In this document: positions 52,558 through 60,517 of the stretch, piece by piece
How the letters are laid out: each line of letters begins with the position of its first letter
How positions within the stretch are numbered: position 1 is the first letter of the stretch
Source of the DNA: Paraclostridium hominis
Lineage (GTDB): Bacteria; Bacillota; Clostridia; Peptostreptococcales; Peptostreptococcaceae
DNA length: 64,000 bases
NCBI RefSeq assembly: GCF_014306135.1
Contig: NZ_JACRWD010000005.1
Coordinates: 1-64,000 of the forward strand
Direction of reading: 5' to 3'
Made by a program: the position numbers and the translations under genes
Notes under the pieces: model-generated
The model's database searches: none
What the model was told of the DNA's origin: nothing
The model's input: only the letters and a program-made list of their open reading frames with translations

Positions 52558-53212
52558 TAAAATGTCCCCCTAAGTTATTGATTGCATTTTCAACTTTGTC
52601 TATTATAAATTTTCTATCATTTTCATTATTTAAAAAGTCCAAATTAGAGTTGTCTATTTCTAATATAATAGGCTCTTTACCTACAAAGTTATGCTTTATA
52701 GATAATGGATTGAAATAGTATTTGTATTCATTTCTCAATTCATGTATATAATTTCTATCCATTTGTCTTTCAAAGCTTCTATCTCTCATAGCTATTCTCT
52801 TCATTAAAACATCTGTATTTGAATTAAGATATATTACTATATCTGGTTGAGGCAAATCATTGATAAAAATGTTATACATTTGTTTATATTTATAAAATTG
52901 CATATTATCAAGTGTTATACCTGCAAAAATTAAATTTTTAATTATGTGATAATCACTAATTACTCCATTACCTTTTTCTAAAATATTTTTTTCCGTATCT
53001 TCAAGCTGTTTTATTCTATTAAAAAGAAAAAATGCTTCTGTTTGTAAAGCATACTCTTTTATATCTGTATAAAATTTTGATAGGAATGGGTTTTCTTCAA
53101 CTATCTCTCTAAGTAAAGTATAATTAAAGTGCTCACTTAGTATATTTGATAAAGTTGTTTTTCCAACTCCTATAGGTCCTTCGATAGCTATAAATACACC
53201 TCTATTATTCAT
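52550..53212 (-). CDS. Deoxynucleoside kinase (dGK/dAK family), first of a pair
   Basis: 220 residues, paralogous to the downstream gene. Walker A IEGPIGVGKTTLSN near residue 10, QTEAFFLFNRIKQLED near 57, and lid residues KRIAMRDRSFERQMD near 130. The DRS-type triad of its partner is replaced by VISDYHIIKNL, matching the dGK-like branch. Which base each kinase prefers is not predictable from the motifs alone. Confidence 0.86.
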   Translation of the reverse strand: MNNRGVFIAIEGPIGVGKTTLSNILSEHFNYTLLREIVEENPFLSKFYTDIKEYALQTEAFFLFNRIKQLEDTEKNILEKGNGVISDYHIIKNLIFAGITLDNMQFYKYKQMYNIFINDLPQPDIVIYLNSNTDVLMKRIAMRDRSFERQMDRNYIHELRNEYKYYFNPLSIKHNFVGKEPIILEIDNSNLDFLNNENDRKFIIDKVENAINNLGGHFNV

Positions 53213-53379
53213 ATAATCACCTTCTAAAAATAATGTCTTATGTATTTTAGCAAAAAAAATTTATCAATTCTACTCTAGACTTTTTAAATTAAATTTGTAT
53301 TATAAAAAAATAGTTAATTTAATTTTATAAAAATTTGGGTAGAATTAGAGGTATAAGCTTAATTGAAGGGAGTAAAAAA

Positions 53380-54255
53380 ATGAAAGTATACGAAAAAAAT
53401 GAACTAGTTATATTAGAAGGAGTAACAGATTTTGATCCGAAACATATATTTGAATGTGGGCAGTGTTTTAGATGGAAAGCAGAAGATGATGGATCATACA
53501 CTGGAGTAGCTAAAGGTAGAGTAATAAATGTATTAAGAGAAGGAGAAACAATTTATTTAAAGAATACTAATTTAAATGATTTTAATGATATATGGAAAGA
53601 ATATTTTGATTTAGATACTGATTACTCAAAGATAAAAGATAAGTTAAGGAGTATGGATGAGTATTTAGAAAAAGCAACTGAATTTGGATGGGGAATAAGA
53701 ATTTTGCGTCAAGATCCGTGGGAAATGATAATATCGTTTATAATATCATCTAACAATAGAATACCTATGATACAAAAAGCTATAGCTAATTTATCAAGAG
53801 AATATGGAACTTATATAGGAAAATATAATGGAGTAGATTATTATGATTTTCCTACACCAGAGCAATTAAATAAAGCTTCGATAGAAGAAATAAGATCTTG
53901 TTCTACAGGGTTTAGAGATAAATACATAAAGTCTACAACAGAAGCTGTTGTAACTAGTAATGATAATGTATATAAATATAGAGATTTAGATACAGAAGAT
54001 TGTAGAAAGGAACTTCTTAAATTTAACGGAATTGGACCTAAAGTGTGTGATTGTATAGCGTTATTTGGTATGCAAAAGTATGACACATTCCCTGTTGATG
54101 TTTGGGTGAAGAGAGTAATGCAAGAATTTTATGTAGAAGACGATATGAGTTTGCCTAAAATTAGAAAGTATGCTATAGATAAATTTGGAGACTTATCAGG
54201 TTTTGCTCAACAATATTTATTCTATTATGCACGTGAATTAGGTATAGGAAGATAA
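53380..54255 (+). CDS. 8-oxoguanine/alkyl DNA glycosylase (OGG family)
   Basis: 291 residues: an OGG_N domain (about 1-110, FECGQCFRWKAEDDGSYTGVAKG) then a helix-hairpin-helix GPD domain. The catalytic Lys is in FNGIGPKVCDCIALFG (about residue 232) and the catalytic Asp in FPVDVWVKRVM (about 250), matching bifunctional OGG1-type glycosylases. Removes 8-oxoguanine or alkylated bases. Start at 53380 (MKVYEK) with GAAGGGAG upstream; an in-frame start at 53335 has no ribosome site. Confidence 0.87.
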   Translation: MKVYEKNELVILEGVTDFDPKHIFECGQCFRWKAEDDGSYTGVAKGRVINVLREGETIYLKNTNLNDFNDIWKEYFDLDTDYSKIKDKLRSMDEYLEKATEFGWGIRILRQDPWEMIISFIISSNNRIPMIQKAIANLSREYGTYIGKYNGVDYYDFPTPEQLNKASIEEIRSCSTGFRDKYIKSTTEAVVTSNDNVYKYRDLDTEDCRKELLKFNGIGPKVCDCIALFGMQKYDTFPVDVWVKRVMQEFYVEDDMSLPKIRKYAIDKFGDLSGFAQQYLFYYARELGIGR

Positions 54256-54269
54256 CTAAAGGAGGCTTT

Positions 54270-55760
54270 ATGGTTGCTTTAGATATAATACTCTTAAGCT
54301 ATGTAATAATATCATACATAGCTGGTATTATAGTTTCTATTAATATAATACTTCAAAATAGAGATCCAGCTAAGACTATGGCTTGGCTATTAATATTTAT
54401 ATTATTACCAGGGGTAGGTTTAGTTATATATGCAGTATTGGGACGAAATATAAGAAAGAGAAAAATATTTAATACACAAAAACTAGCTACAAATATAAAA
54501 GAAAATAATTTATTTAAAAATATGGAGTCTATAGAAGAGCTAGTTGAATTAGAACAAAGAGCTATAAATGATAATAATTTAATTAAAGATGAATATTATG
54601 AAGGTATAAAAAAGAAGGTAATAAGTTTACTTTTAAATACAGGGAAATTTCCATTTACGACTAATAACAACGTTAAAGTATTTATAGATGGAAACGAAAA
54701 ATTTGAAAGTTTACTAAAAGATATAGAACAAGCAAAAGAGCATATTCACTTAGAATATTTTATAATAAAAAATAGTGAGATAGGCATTAAATTAAAGGAA
54801 TTATTAATAAAGAAAGCAAATGAAGGAGTAAGTATAAAAATCTTATATGATGATGTTGGATGTTGGAGGTTTTGGTTTCATAGAAAATTCTTTCAAGATA
54901 TGAAAGATGAAGGTATAGAAATAGTACCATTTTTACCAGCAAAGTTTCCTATAATAGGGGGCAAAATCAATTATAGAAATCACCGTAAAATTGCTATAAT
55001 TGATGGTCATATAGGTTATACGGGTGGCATAAATATAGGTGATGAGTATATGGGTAAAAATAAAAAGTTTGGATACTGGAGGGATACCCATATAAGAATA
55101 GAAGGTAGCTCTGTTTATATGCTGCAAATGGTATTTTTAATTGATTGGTATTATACGACTCAAAAAGAATCATTTGACGAACAATATTTTCCAAAATTAA
55201 GTAATATGGGCAACTCGATGATACAAGTTGTTGCTACTGGTCCAGATAGTGATTGGGAAGCTATACATTATGCATATTTTTCAGCTATTTGTAATGCTAA
55301 GGAAAGGGTTTATATAGAGACTCCATATTTTATACCAGATGAGAGTTTGTTAAGGGCATTAAAAAGTGCAGCACTTAGTGGAGTTGATGTAAGAATTATA
55401 TTTCCAAGTATCGCAGATCATAAAATTGTACATCAAGCATCATATTCATATTTTGATGATATTTTAAGGTCTGGAGGAAAAGTTTATTTATATAAAAAAG
55501 GATTTATACATTCAAAAGTAGTAATTATAGATGATAAGATTTCATCAATAGGTTCTGCAAATATGGATTTAAGAAGCTTTATGCTTAATTTTGAAATAAA
55601 CGCATTTATTTATGATGAAAAAATAATAAGCAAAATAACAGATGATTTCTTTAAAGATCTTGAAAATAGCGAAGAAATAAAATTAAAAGATTTTGAAAAT
55701 AGACCATTTATAAAAAAATGGGCAGAATCTGTGGCAAGATTATTTTCTCCGATTTTATAA
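54270..55760 (+). CDS. cls: Cardiolipin synthase
   Basis: Phospholipase-D-type enzyme joining two phosphatidylglycerols. 496 residues: two N-terminal transmembrane helices (about 4-26 and 37-57), then two HKD motifs, HRKIAIID (His238 onward) and HSKVVIIDDKISSIGSANMD (about 417-436). The length and topology are those of the Firmicutes ClsA. AGGAGGC is 6 nt upstream; it follows the glycosylase gene by 14 nt. Confidence 0.94.
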   Translation: MVALDIILLSYVIISYIAGIIVSINIILQNRDPAKTMAWLLIFILLPGVGLVIYAVLGRNIRKRKIFNTQKLATNIKENNLFKNMESIEELVELEQRAINDNNLIKDEYYEGIKKKVISLLLNTGKFPFTTNNNVKVFIDGNEKFESLLKDIEQAKEHIHLEYFIIKNSEIGIKLKELLIKKANEGVSIKILYDDVGCWRFWFHRKFFQDMKDEGIEIVPFLPAKFPIIGGKINYRNHRKIAIIDGHIGYTGGINIGDEYMGKNKKFGYWRDTHIRIEGSSVYMLQMVFLIDWYYTTQKESFDEQYFPKLSNMGNSMIQVVATGPDSDWEAIHYAYFSAICNAKERVYIETPYFIPDESLLRALKSAALSGVDVRIIFPSIADHKIVHQASYSYFDDILRSGGKVYLYKKGFIHSKVVIIDDKISSIGSANMDLRSFMLNFEINAFIYDEKIISKITDDFFKDLENSEEIKLKDFENRPFIKKWAESVARLFSPIL

Positions 55761-55769
55761 ATATATTAT

Positions 55770-55805
55770 GCGAGGAGTTTTGTCAATATAAACAAAAATT
55801 CCTCG
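55770..55805 (+). terminator. Terminator-like hairpin after cls
   Basis: GCGAGGAGTTTTGT/ACAAAAATTCCTCGT can pair over about 14 bp with G-U pairs, but there is no clean T-run. Confidence 0.5.
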
Positions 55806-55837
55806 TATAAAAAATACATAAAATCTAGTTAAAACTA

Positions 55838-55866
55838 TTGAAAAATAAAAAAGTTTGATATATTAT
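55838..55866 (+). promoter_or_regulatory. Sigma-A promoter of groESL
   Basis: TTGAAA at 55838-55843 and TATTAT at 55861-55866 with a 17-nt spacer. The expected start near 55873 falls exactly at the CIRCE operator. Confidence 0.75.
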
Positions 55867-55873
55867 AAAATTA

Positions 55874-55900
55874 TTAGCACTCTAATGAGTAGAGTGATAA
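55874..55900 (+). promoter_or_regulatory. CIRCE operator (HrcA binding site)
   Basis: TTAGCACTC, nine bases, then GAGTGATAA: the CIRCE inverted repeat with a single change (consensus right arm GAGTGCTAA). HrcA repression at the transcription start is expected; hrcA is not in the window. Confidence 0.93.
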
Positions 55901-55950
55901 AAAGGCTAATAAAAAATTTACATATATAAATTTCATTAGGAGGGATAATT

Positions 55951-56235
55951 ATGAGAATAAGACCATTGGCTGACAGAGTAGTTATAAAGAAAATTGAAGC
56001 AGAAGAAAAAACTGCAAGTGGTATAGTTTTACCTGGGGCAGCTAAAGAACAACCTCAAATAGCTGAGGTAGTTGAAGTAGGACCTGGTGGAATAGTAGAT
56101 GGTAAAGAAGTTAAGATGGAATTAAAAGTAGGAGATAAAGTAATATTCTCTAAATATGCAGGATCAGAAGTTAAATTAGAAGGTCAAGAATATACTATAT
56201 TAAAACAAAGTGAAATATTAGCAGTAGTTGAATAA
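55951..56235 (+). CDS. groES: Co-chaperonin GroES
   Basis: 94-residue lid of the GroEL chamber. Begins MRIRPLADRVVIKKIEAEEKTASGIVLP; the mobile loop and the C-terminal YTILKQSEILAVVE are typical. AGGAGGG lies 7 nt before the ATG. Co-transcribed with groEL 20 nt downstream under CIRCE/HrcA control. Confidence 0.97.
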   Translation: MRIRPLADRVVIKKIEAEEKTASGIVLPGAAKEQPQIAEVVEVGPGGIVDGKEVKMELKVGDKVIFSKYAGSEVKLEGQEYTILKQSEILAVVE

Positions 56236-56255
56236 TATTAGGGGAGGGATATAAA

Positions 56256-57878
56256 ATGGCTAAAGAAATAAAATTCGCTCAAGATTCAAGATCAGCTTTA
56301 GAAGCTGGTGTAAATAAATTAGCAGATACTGTAAAGGTAACATTAGGACCTAAAGGAAGAAATGTTATATTAGATAAAAAATTTGGAGCACCACTTATAA
56401 CTAATGATGGTGTTACTATAGCTAAAGAAATAGAATTAGAAGATAGATTTGAAAATATGGGAGCTCAATTAGTTAAAGAAGTTGCTACTAAAACTAATGA
56501 CGTAGCAGGAGATGGAACTACAACTGCAACAGTTCTTGCTCAAGCTATAATAAGAGAAGGATTAAAAAATGTAACTGCAGGAGCTAATCCAATATTAATT
56601 AGAAAAGGAATACAAAAAGCTGTTGAAGTATCAGTTGAAGAATTAAAAAAACAATCAAAAACTATAGAAACTAAAGAATCTATATCTCAAGTTGCTTCTA
56701 TATCTGCTGGAGATGAAGAAGTAGGAAATCTAATAGCAGAAGCTATGGAGATAGTAGGTAAAGATGGAGTTATAACTGTTGAAGAATCTAAGACTATGCA
56801 TACTGAATTAGATGCAGTTGAAGGTATGCAATTTGATAGAGGATTTGTTTCAGCTTACATGGTAACTGATGTTGACAAAATGGAAGCTGTATTAAATGAT
56901 CCATATATATTAATAACAGATAGAAAAATAACTAATATACAAGATATATTACCTGTTCTTGAGCAAATAGTTCAACAAGGTAAAAAATTATTAATAGTAG
57001 CTGAAGATGTAGAAGGAGAAGCATTATCTACATTAGTAGTTAACAAATTAAGAGGAACATTTGAAGTAGTTGCTGTTAAGGCTCCAGGATTTGGAGATAG
57101 AAGAAAAGCTATGCTTGAAGATATAGCAGTACTTACTGGAGGAACAGTTATATCTGAAGAATTAGGATATGATTTAAAAGAAGCAGATTTATCTATGTTA
57201 GGTAGAGCAGGTTCTGTTAAAGTAACTAAAGAAAGTACTACAATAGTAGATGGTGCTGGAGACAAGAAAGCTATAGAAGATAGAGTAGCTCAAATAAAAC
57301 ATCAAATTGAGCAAACTACTTCTGAATTTGATACAGAAAAATTAATGGAAAGATTAGCTAAACTTGCTGGTGGAGTAGCTGTTATAAAAGTTGGAGCTGC
57401 AACAGAAGTTGAAATGAAAGAAAGAAAATTAAGAATAGAAGATGCTCTAAATGCTACAAGAGCAGCTGTTGAGGAAGGTATAGTTGCTGGTGGTGGTACT
57501 GCATTAGTTAGTGTTATACCAGTTGTAGATAAATTAATAGAAGAACTTGAAGGAGAACTTCAAGTTGGGGCTAAAATAATAAGAAGAGCTTTAGAAGAAC
57601 CATTAAGACAAATAGCTATTAATGCTGGTCTTGAAGGAGCTGTTATAATACAAAAAGTTATAAATGAAGAGGCTGAAGTAGGATTTGATGCTTTAAATGA
57701 AAAATACGTGAATATGATAGAAGCTGGTATAGTTGATCCAACTAAGGTAACTAGAAGTGCGTTACAAAATGCTGCATCTATAGCAGGTGTATTTTTAACT
57801 ACTGAGGCTGCTGTTGCTGATCTTCCAGAAAGCGAGCCAGTACCTGGAATGGGTGGAGGAATGCCTCCAATGATGTAG
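56256..57878 (+). CDS. groEL: Chaperonin GroEL
   Basis: 540-residue ATP-driven folding chamber. Conserved parts: LGPKGRNVILDKKFGAPLITNDGVTIA near residue 30, AGDGTTTATVLAQAI near 85, GGGTALV near 412 and the C-terminal Gly-Gly-Met tail GMGGGMPPMM. GGGGAGG precedes the ATG. A structured element and a terminator follow the stop. Confidence 0.98.
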   Translation: MAKEIKFAQDSRSALEAGVNKLADTVKVTLGPKGRNVILDKKFGAPLITNDGVTIAKEIELEDRFENMGAQLVKEVATKTNDVAGDGTTTATVLAQAIIREGLKNVTAGANPILIRKGIQKAVEVSVEELKKQSKTIETKESISQVASISAGDEEVGNLIAEAMEIVGKDGVITVEESKTMHTELDAVEGMQFDRGFVSAYMVTDVDKMEAVLNDPYILITDRKITNIQDILPVLEQIVQQGKKLLIVAEDVEGEALSTLVVNKLRGTFEVVAVKAPGFGDRRKAMLEDIAVLTGGTVISEELGYDLKEADLSMLGRAGSVKVTKESTTIVDGAGDKKAIEDRVAQIKHQIEQTTSEFDTEKLMERLAKLAGGVAVIKVGAATEVEMKERKLRIEDALNATRAAVEEGIVAGGGTALVSVIPVVDKLIEELEGELQVGAKIIRRALEEPLRQIAINAGLEGAVIIQKVINEEAEVGFDALNEKYVNMIEAGIVDPTKVTRSALQNAASIAGVFLTTEAAVADLPESEPVPGMGGGMPPMM

Positions 57879-57883
57879 GTTGG

Positions 57884-58013
57884 TAATAGTAAGCTTTGGT
57901 TGGCATCGTGTTAATTATAGTTGTTTCATTCACTTAAAGACCTATAGGGCATGGTCTTTAACGTTTCTTCAACAATTATAATTAACACTTCGCCCTTTGT
58001 AATTCTTATTATT
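57884..58013 (+). ncRNA. Unassigned structured RNA element between groEL and larB
   Basis: About 130 nt with stacked pairing and no open frame: an outer 9-bp helix AATAGTAAG (57885-57893) with CTTATTATT (58005-58013); an 18-bp helix from GTGTTAATTATAG (57908-) with its partner ending AATTAACAC at 57988 (one G-U); an apical 9-bp helix TTAAAGACC (57934-57942) with GGTCTTTAA (57953-57961). The apical loop AGGGC (57946-57950) is complementary to GCCCT (57992-57996) on the 3' flank, a possible pseudoknot. A terminator follows at 58040. It could be a 3' UTR/sRNA of groEL or a leader element of larBC. No known family was recognised. Confidence 0.5.
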
Positions 58014-58039
58014 TAACTTATTGTGATAAGAGAAAAATA

Positions 58040-58085
58040 AAAAGAGATAATTTGAAATTGATTTTTTCAAATTATCTCTTTTTTA
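58040..58085 (+). terminator. Intrinsic terminator upstream of larB
   Basis: AAGAGATAATTTGAA/TTCAAATTATCTCTT, 15 bp with a ~10-nt loop, followed by six T residues. About 25 nt downstream of the structured element. Confidence 0.9.
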
Positions 58086-58175
58086 TATGTAAATATTATA
58101 TGGAACTGGGTGGCTGGAAAAGGTATGCTTAGTGTGTTAAAATTATTATTAAACAACCAATAATAGGGGGAACTT

Positions 58176-58919
58176 ATGGATATTAGAAATTTACTAGAAG
58201 AAGTTAAAAATGGTGATATAGATATAGATTTAGCTATTGATAAATTAAAAGATTTACCTTATGAGGATATAGGATATGCAAATATTGACCATCATAGGCA
58301 AATAAGAAATGGATATCCAGAAGTTATATATTGTGAAGGAAAAAGTGATGAACATATATTAGGGATTATAAAAAGAATGAAGGAAAAATGTTCTAATATA
58401 TTAGGAACTAGATGTAGGAAAGATACTTATGAGAAGGTAAAAAACGTATATCCAAATTGTGAGTATGAAGAATTATCTAGAATTTTAAAAATACAAAATA
58501 AGCCTATAAAGAATGTAGGTAAAGGGAAAATTGTAGTTGTTACGGGAGGTACTTCAGATATTCCTGTAGCAGATGAAGCTTATTATACAGCTAAATTTTT
58601 AGGAAATGAAGTAGAAAGAGTTTATGATGTTGGAGTAGCAGGTATACATAGATTATTAAATAAAATGAGTATACTTAAATCAGCTAGGGTATTAATAGTT
58701 GTAGCAGGTATGGAAGGTGCACTTCCAAGTGTTGTAGGGGGACTAGTTGATGTACCTGTTATAGCAGTTCCTACATCTGTGGGGTATGGAGCCAATTTTG
58801 GTGGTCTTTCAGCTCTTTTAACCATGCTAAATAGCTGTGCATCAGGTATATCGGTAGTTAATATAGATAATGGATTTGGAGCTGGCTATTTGGCTGCTAC
58901 TATAAATAAATTAGATTAA
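58176..58919 (+). CDS. larB: Nickel-pincer cofactor biosynthesis protein LarB
   Basis: Carboxylates and hydrolyses nicotinate adenine dinucleotide, the first step to the Ni-pincer nucleotide cofactor of lactate racemase and relatives. 247 residues; the C-terminal half is PurE (AIR carboxylase)-like with VVVTGGTSDIPVADEAYYTA near residue 120, VAGMEGALPSVVGGL near 177 and PTSVGYGANFGGLSALLTML near 200. GGGGGAAC lies just upstream. Followed by larC; larE and larA are not in the window. Confidence 0.93.
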   Translation: MDIRNLLEEVKNGDIDIDLAIDKLKDLPYEDIGYANIDHHRQIRNGYPEVIYCEGKSDEHILGIIKRMKEKCSNILGTRCRKDTYEKVKNVYPNCEYEELSRILKIQNKPIKNVGKGKIVVVTGGTSDIPVADEAYYTAKFLGNEVERVYDVGVAGIHRLLNKMSILKSARVLIVVAGMEGALPSVVGGLVDVPVIAVPTSVGYGANFGGLSALLTMLNSCASGISVVNIDNGFGAGYLAATINKLD

Positions 58920-58944
58920 CACTAATTAAATGGGAGTGTAAATT

Positions 58945-60116
58945 ATGTTAGAAGAAAGAGTTTTATATTTTGATATAGTAAATGGTATTTCTGGGGATAT
59001 GACTATGGCTAGTTTAATAAATGCAGGAGTTCCATCAGAAATATTTTTAGAAGAAATGAATAAGCTTAATCTAGATGACGAGTTTAGTATAGAAATAGAT
59101 TATAAAAATGAAAGTGGTATAGTAGGGACAAAAGTTAATGTAATAGCAAAAGAAACTCATGCTCATAGATACTTAGTAGATGTATTTGAAATTATTGATA
59201 ATTCATCTTTAAAGGATAGTATAAAAGACAGAGCTAAAAAGATATTTATGACTGTAGCAGAGGCAGAAGCTAAAGTACATGGAACAACTATAGATAAAAT
59301 ACACTTTCATGAAGTTGGAGCTATTGACTCTATAGTTGATATAGTAGGTTGTTCAGTATTAATAGATTTATTAAATATAGATAAGATATATTCAAGTTCT
59401 GTACCTGTTGGTTCTGGTACTGTAAAGTGTGATCATGGTATTATGCCAGTTCCAGCACCTGCTACAATTGAGATATTAAAAGGAGTTCCAATTAAATTAA
59501 ATACTGTAAATGGTGAATGTACAACTCCTACTGGAGCTGCAATAATAAAAACTTTATGTGATGAATTTGTAGATGTATTAGAATTTGAGGTAGAGCAAGT
59601 TGGCTATGGAATAGGTCATAAAAAGTTTGAAATGCCAAATATGCTTAGAACTATAGTTGGTATAAAAAAAAAGAAGAACTAATTTATGAAATTAATGCAA
59701 ATATAGATGATATGTCTTCTGAGATTTTTTCTTATTTATATGAGAAATTAATAGAAGATGGAGCTTTAGATGTATACACACAAAGCATATATATGAAAAA
59801 AAACAGACCTGCAATTAAGTTATCTGTGTTATGTAATGAGATAGATTTAGACAAATTTATTGAAACGATATTGATAGAAACTAGTACTTTTGGAGTTAGA
59901 TATCATATATATAATAGGAAGACTCTTTTAAGAGAGTTTGATAAAGTACATTGTGAATATGGAGATGTAACAGTTAAAATAGGATATTATAAAAATAAAA
60001 TTGTAAAAGTTACTCCTGAATATGAGGAGTGTAAAATGATAGCTAAAAGGGCTAATATATCCATAAAAACTGTCTATGATAGCATAAACTGTTCAATAAA
60101 AAATAAATTCATATAA
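58945..60116 (+). CDS. larC: Nickel insertase LarC, expressed through a probable -1 ribosomal frameshift
   Basis: CTP-dependent nickel insertion into the pincer cofactor. The first part (58945 to stop at 59682) reads YFDIVNGISGDMTMASLINAGV near the start, HFHEVGAIDSIVDIVG near residue 115 and ends VGIKKKKN. In the -1 frame the sequence continues EELIYEINANIDDMSSEIFSY (LarC's NIDDM signature) to 60116. A phased slippery heptamer A-AAA-AAG is at 59667-59673; slipping back one base joins 58945-59673 to 59673-60116, giving about 390 residues, normal for LarC. In Lactiplantibacillus larC1/larC2 are known to be joined by frameshifting. Confidence 0.87.
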
Positions 60117-60121
60117 AAATG

Positions 60122-60150
60122 TTGACACGAGTAATAAAATTTGATAAATT
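60122..60150 (+). promoter_or_regulatory. Candidate promoter of the guanine riboswitch-guaB unit
   Basis: A perfect TTGACA at 60122-60127, 17 nt, then TAAATT at 60145-60150; the aptamer starts about 40 nt after the expected start point. Confidence 0.55.
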
Positions 60151-60196
60151 AATAAACAACTTATTACAACGTGTATACAATATCGCAAATAAAAAT

Positions 60197-60267
60197 CACT
60201 CATATATACTCAGAAATATGGTCTGAGAGTTTCTACCGAAGTACCGAAAATACATCGACTATGAGTG
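60197..60267 (+). promoter_or_regulatory. Guanine (purine) riboswitch aptamer
   Basis: P1 CACTCAT (60197-60203) pairs with ATGAGTG (60261-60267). The conserved three-way-junction bases are present: ATATA, GATATGG-like AATATGGTCTGAG, GTTTCTACC and GACTATG. The C in GACTATG (instead of GATTATG) indicates guanine rather than adenine. AGTGAAATTATTATA at 60264-60278, which starts in the P1 3' strand, can instead pair 15 bp with TATAGTAATTTCACT (60365-60379), the terminator's 5' arm. Guanine should therefore stop transcription before guaB. Confidence 0.95.
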
Positions 60268-60279
60268 AAATTATTATAA

Positions 60280-60356
60280 CAAAGTTCTATCATCGTAAGT
60301 AAATTTGTAGGCTGATACTAAATCCCTACAGGTTAGCTATAAATAAATGAACTTTG
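60280..60356 (+). other. Structured insertion between guanine aptamer and terminator
   Basis: CAAAGTTC (60280-60287) and GAACTTTG (60349-60356) close a 77-nt domain. Inside, TGTAGG (60306-60311) pairs with CCTACA (60325-60330); a competing GCTGA/TTAGC pairing is also possible. It is not a ykkC/PRPP-type aptamer as far as I can see (no CTAGGG or ACGAGG core). It could be a spacer that brings antiterminator halves together, or a second sensor. Confidence 0.45.
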
Positions 60357-60358
60357 GG

Positions 60359-60416
60359 AATCTGTATAGTAATTTCACTTATATTAAAATAAGAAATTAT
60401 TATACAGATTTTTTTA
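60359..60416 (+). terminator. Riboswitch-controlled terminator before guaB
   Basis: AATCTGTATAGTAATTTC (60359-60376) pairs with GAAATTATTATACAGATT (60393-60410), 18 bp with one G-U, followed by seven T residues. Confidence 0.93.
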
Positions 60417-60517
60417 TATTTTTATAATTTTAATATTTAACAATTTTAAGCATAAAAATTTTTAATTATATAAAAATAATAAGTAAGCATAAAAAAATAA
60501 CGAAGGGGGCAACTGAT

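Noticed and set aside
59712..60116. Separate small gene for the C-terminal part of larC
   Set aside because: It starts inside the conserved NIDDM segment, has no ribosome site, and the -1 slippery heptamer explains the break better.
60280..60356. PRPP or ppGpp (ykkC-type) aptamer in tandem with the guanine riboswitch
   Set aside because: The ykkC core motifs (CTAGGG, ACGAGG and the GAGAG region) are not visible; left as an unassigned structured insertion.
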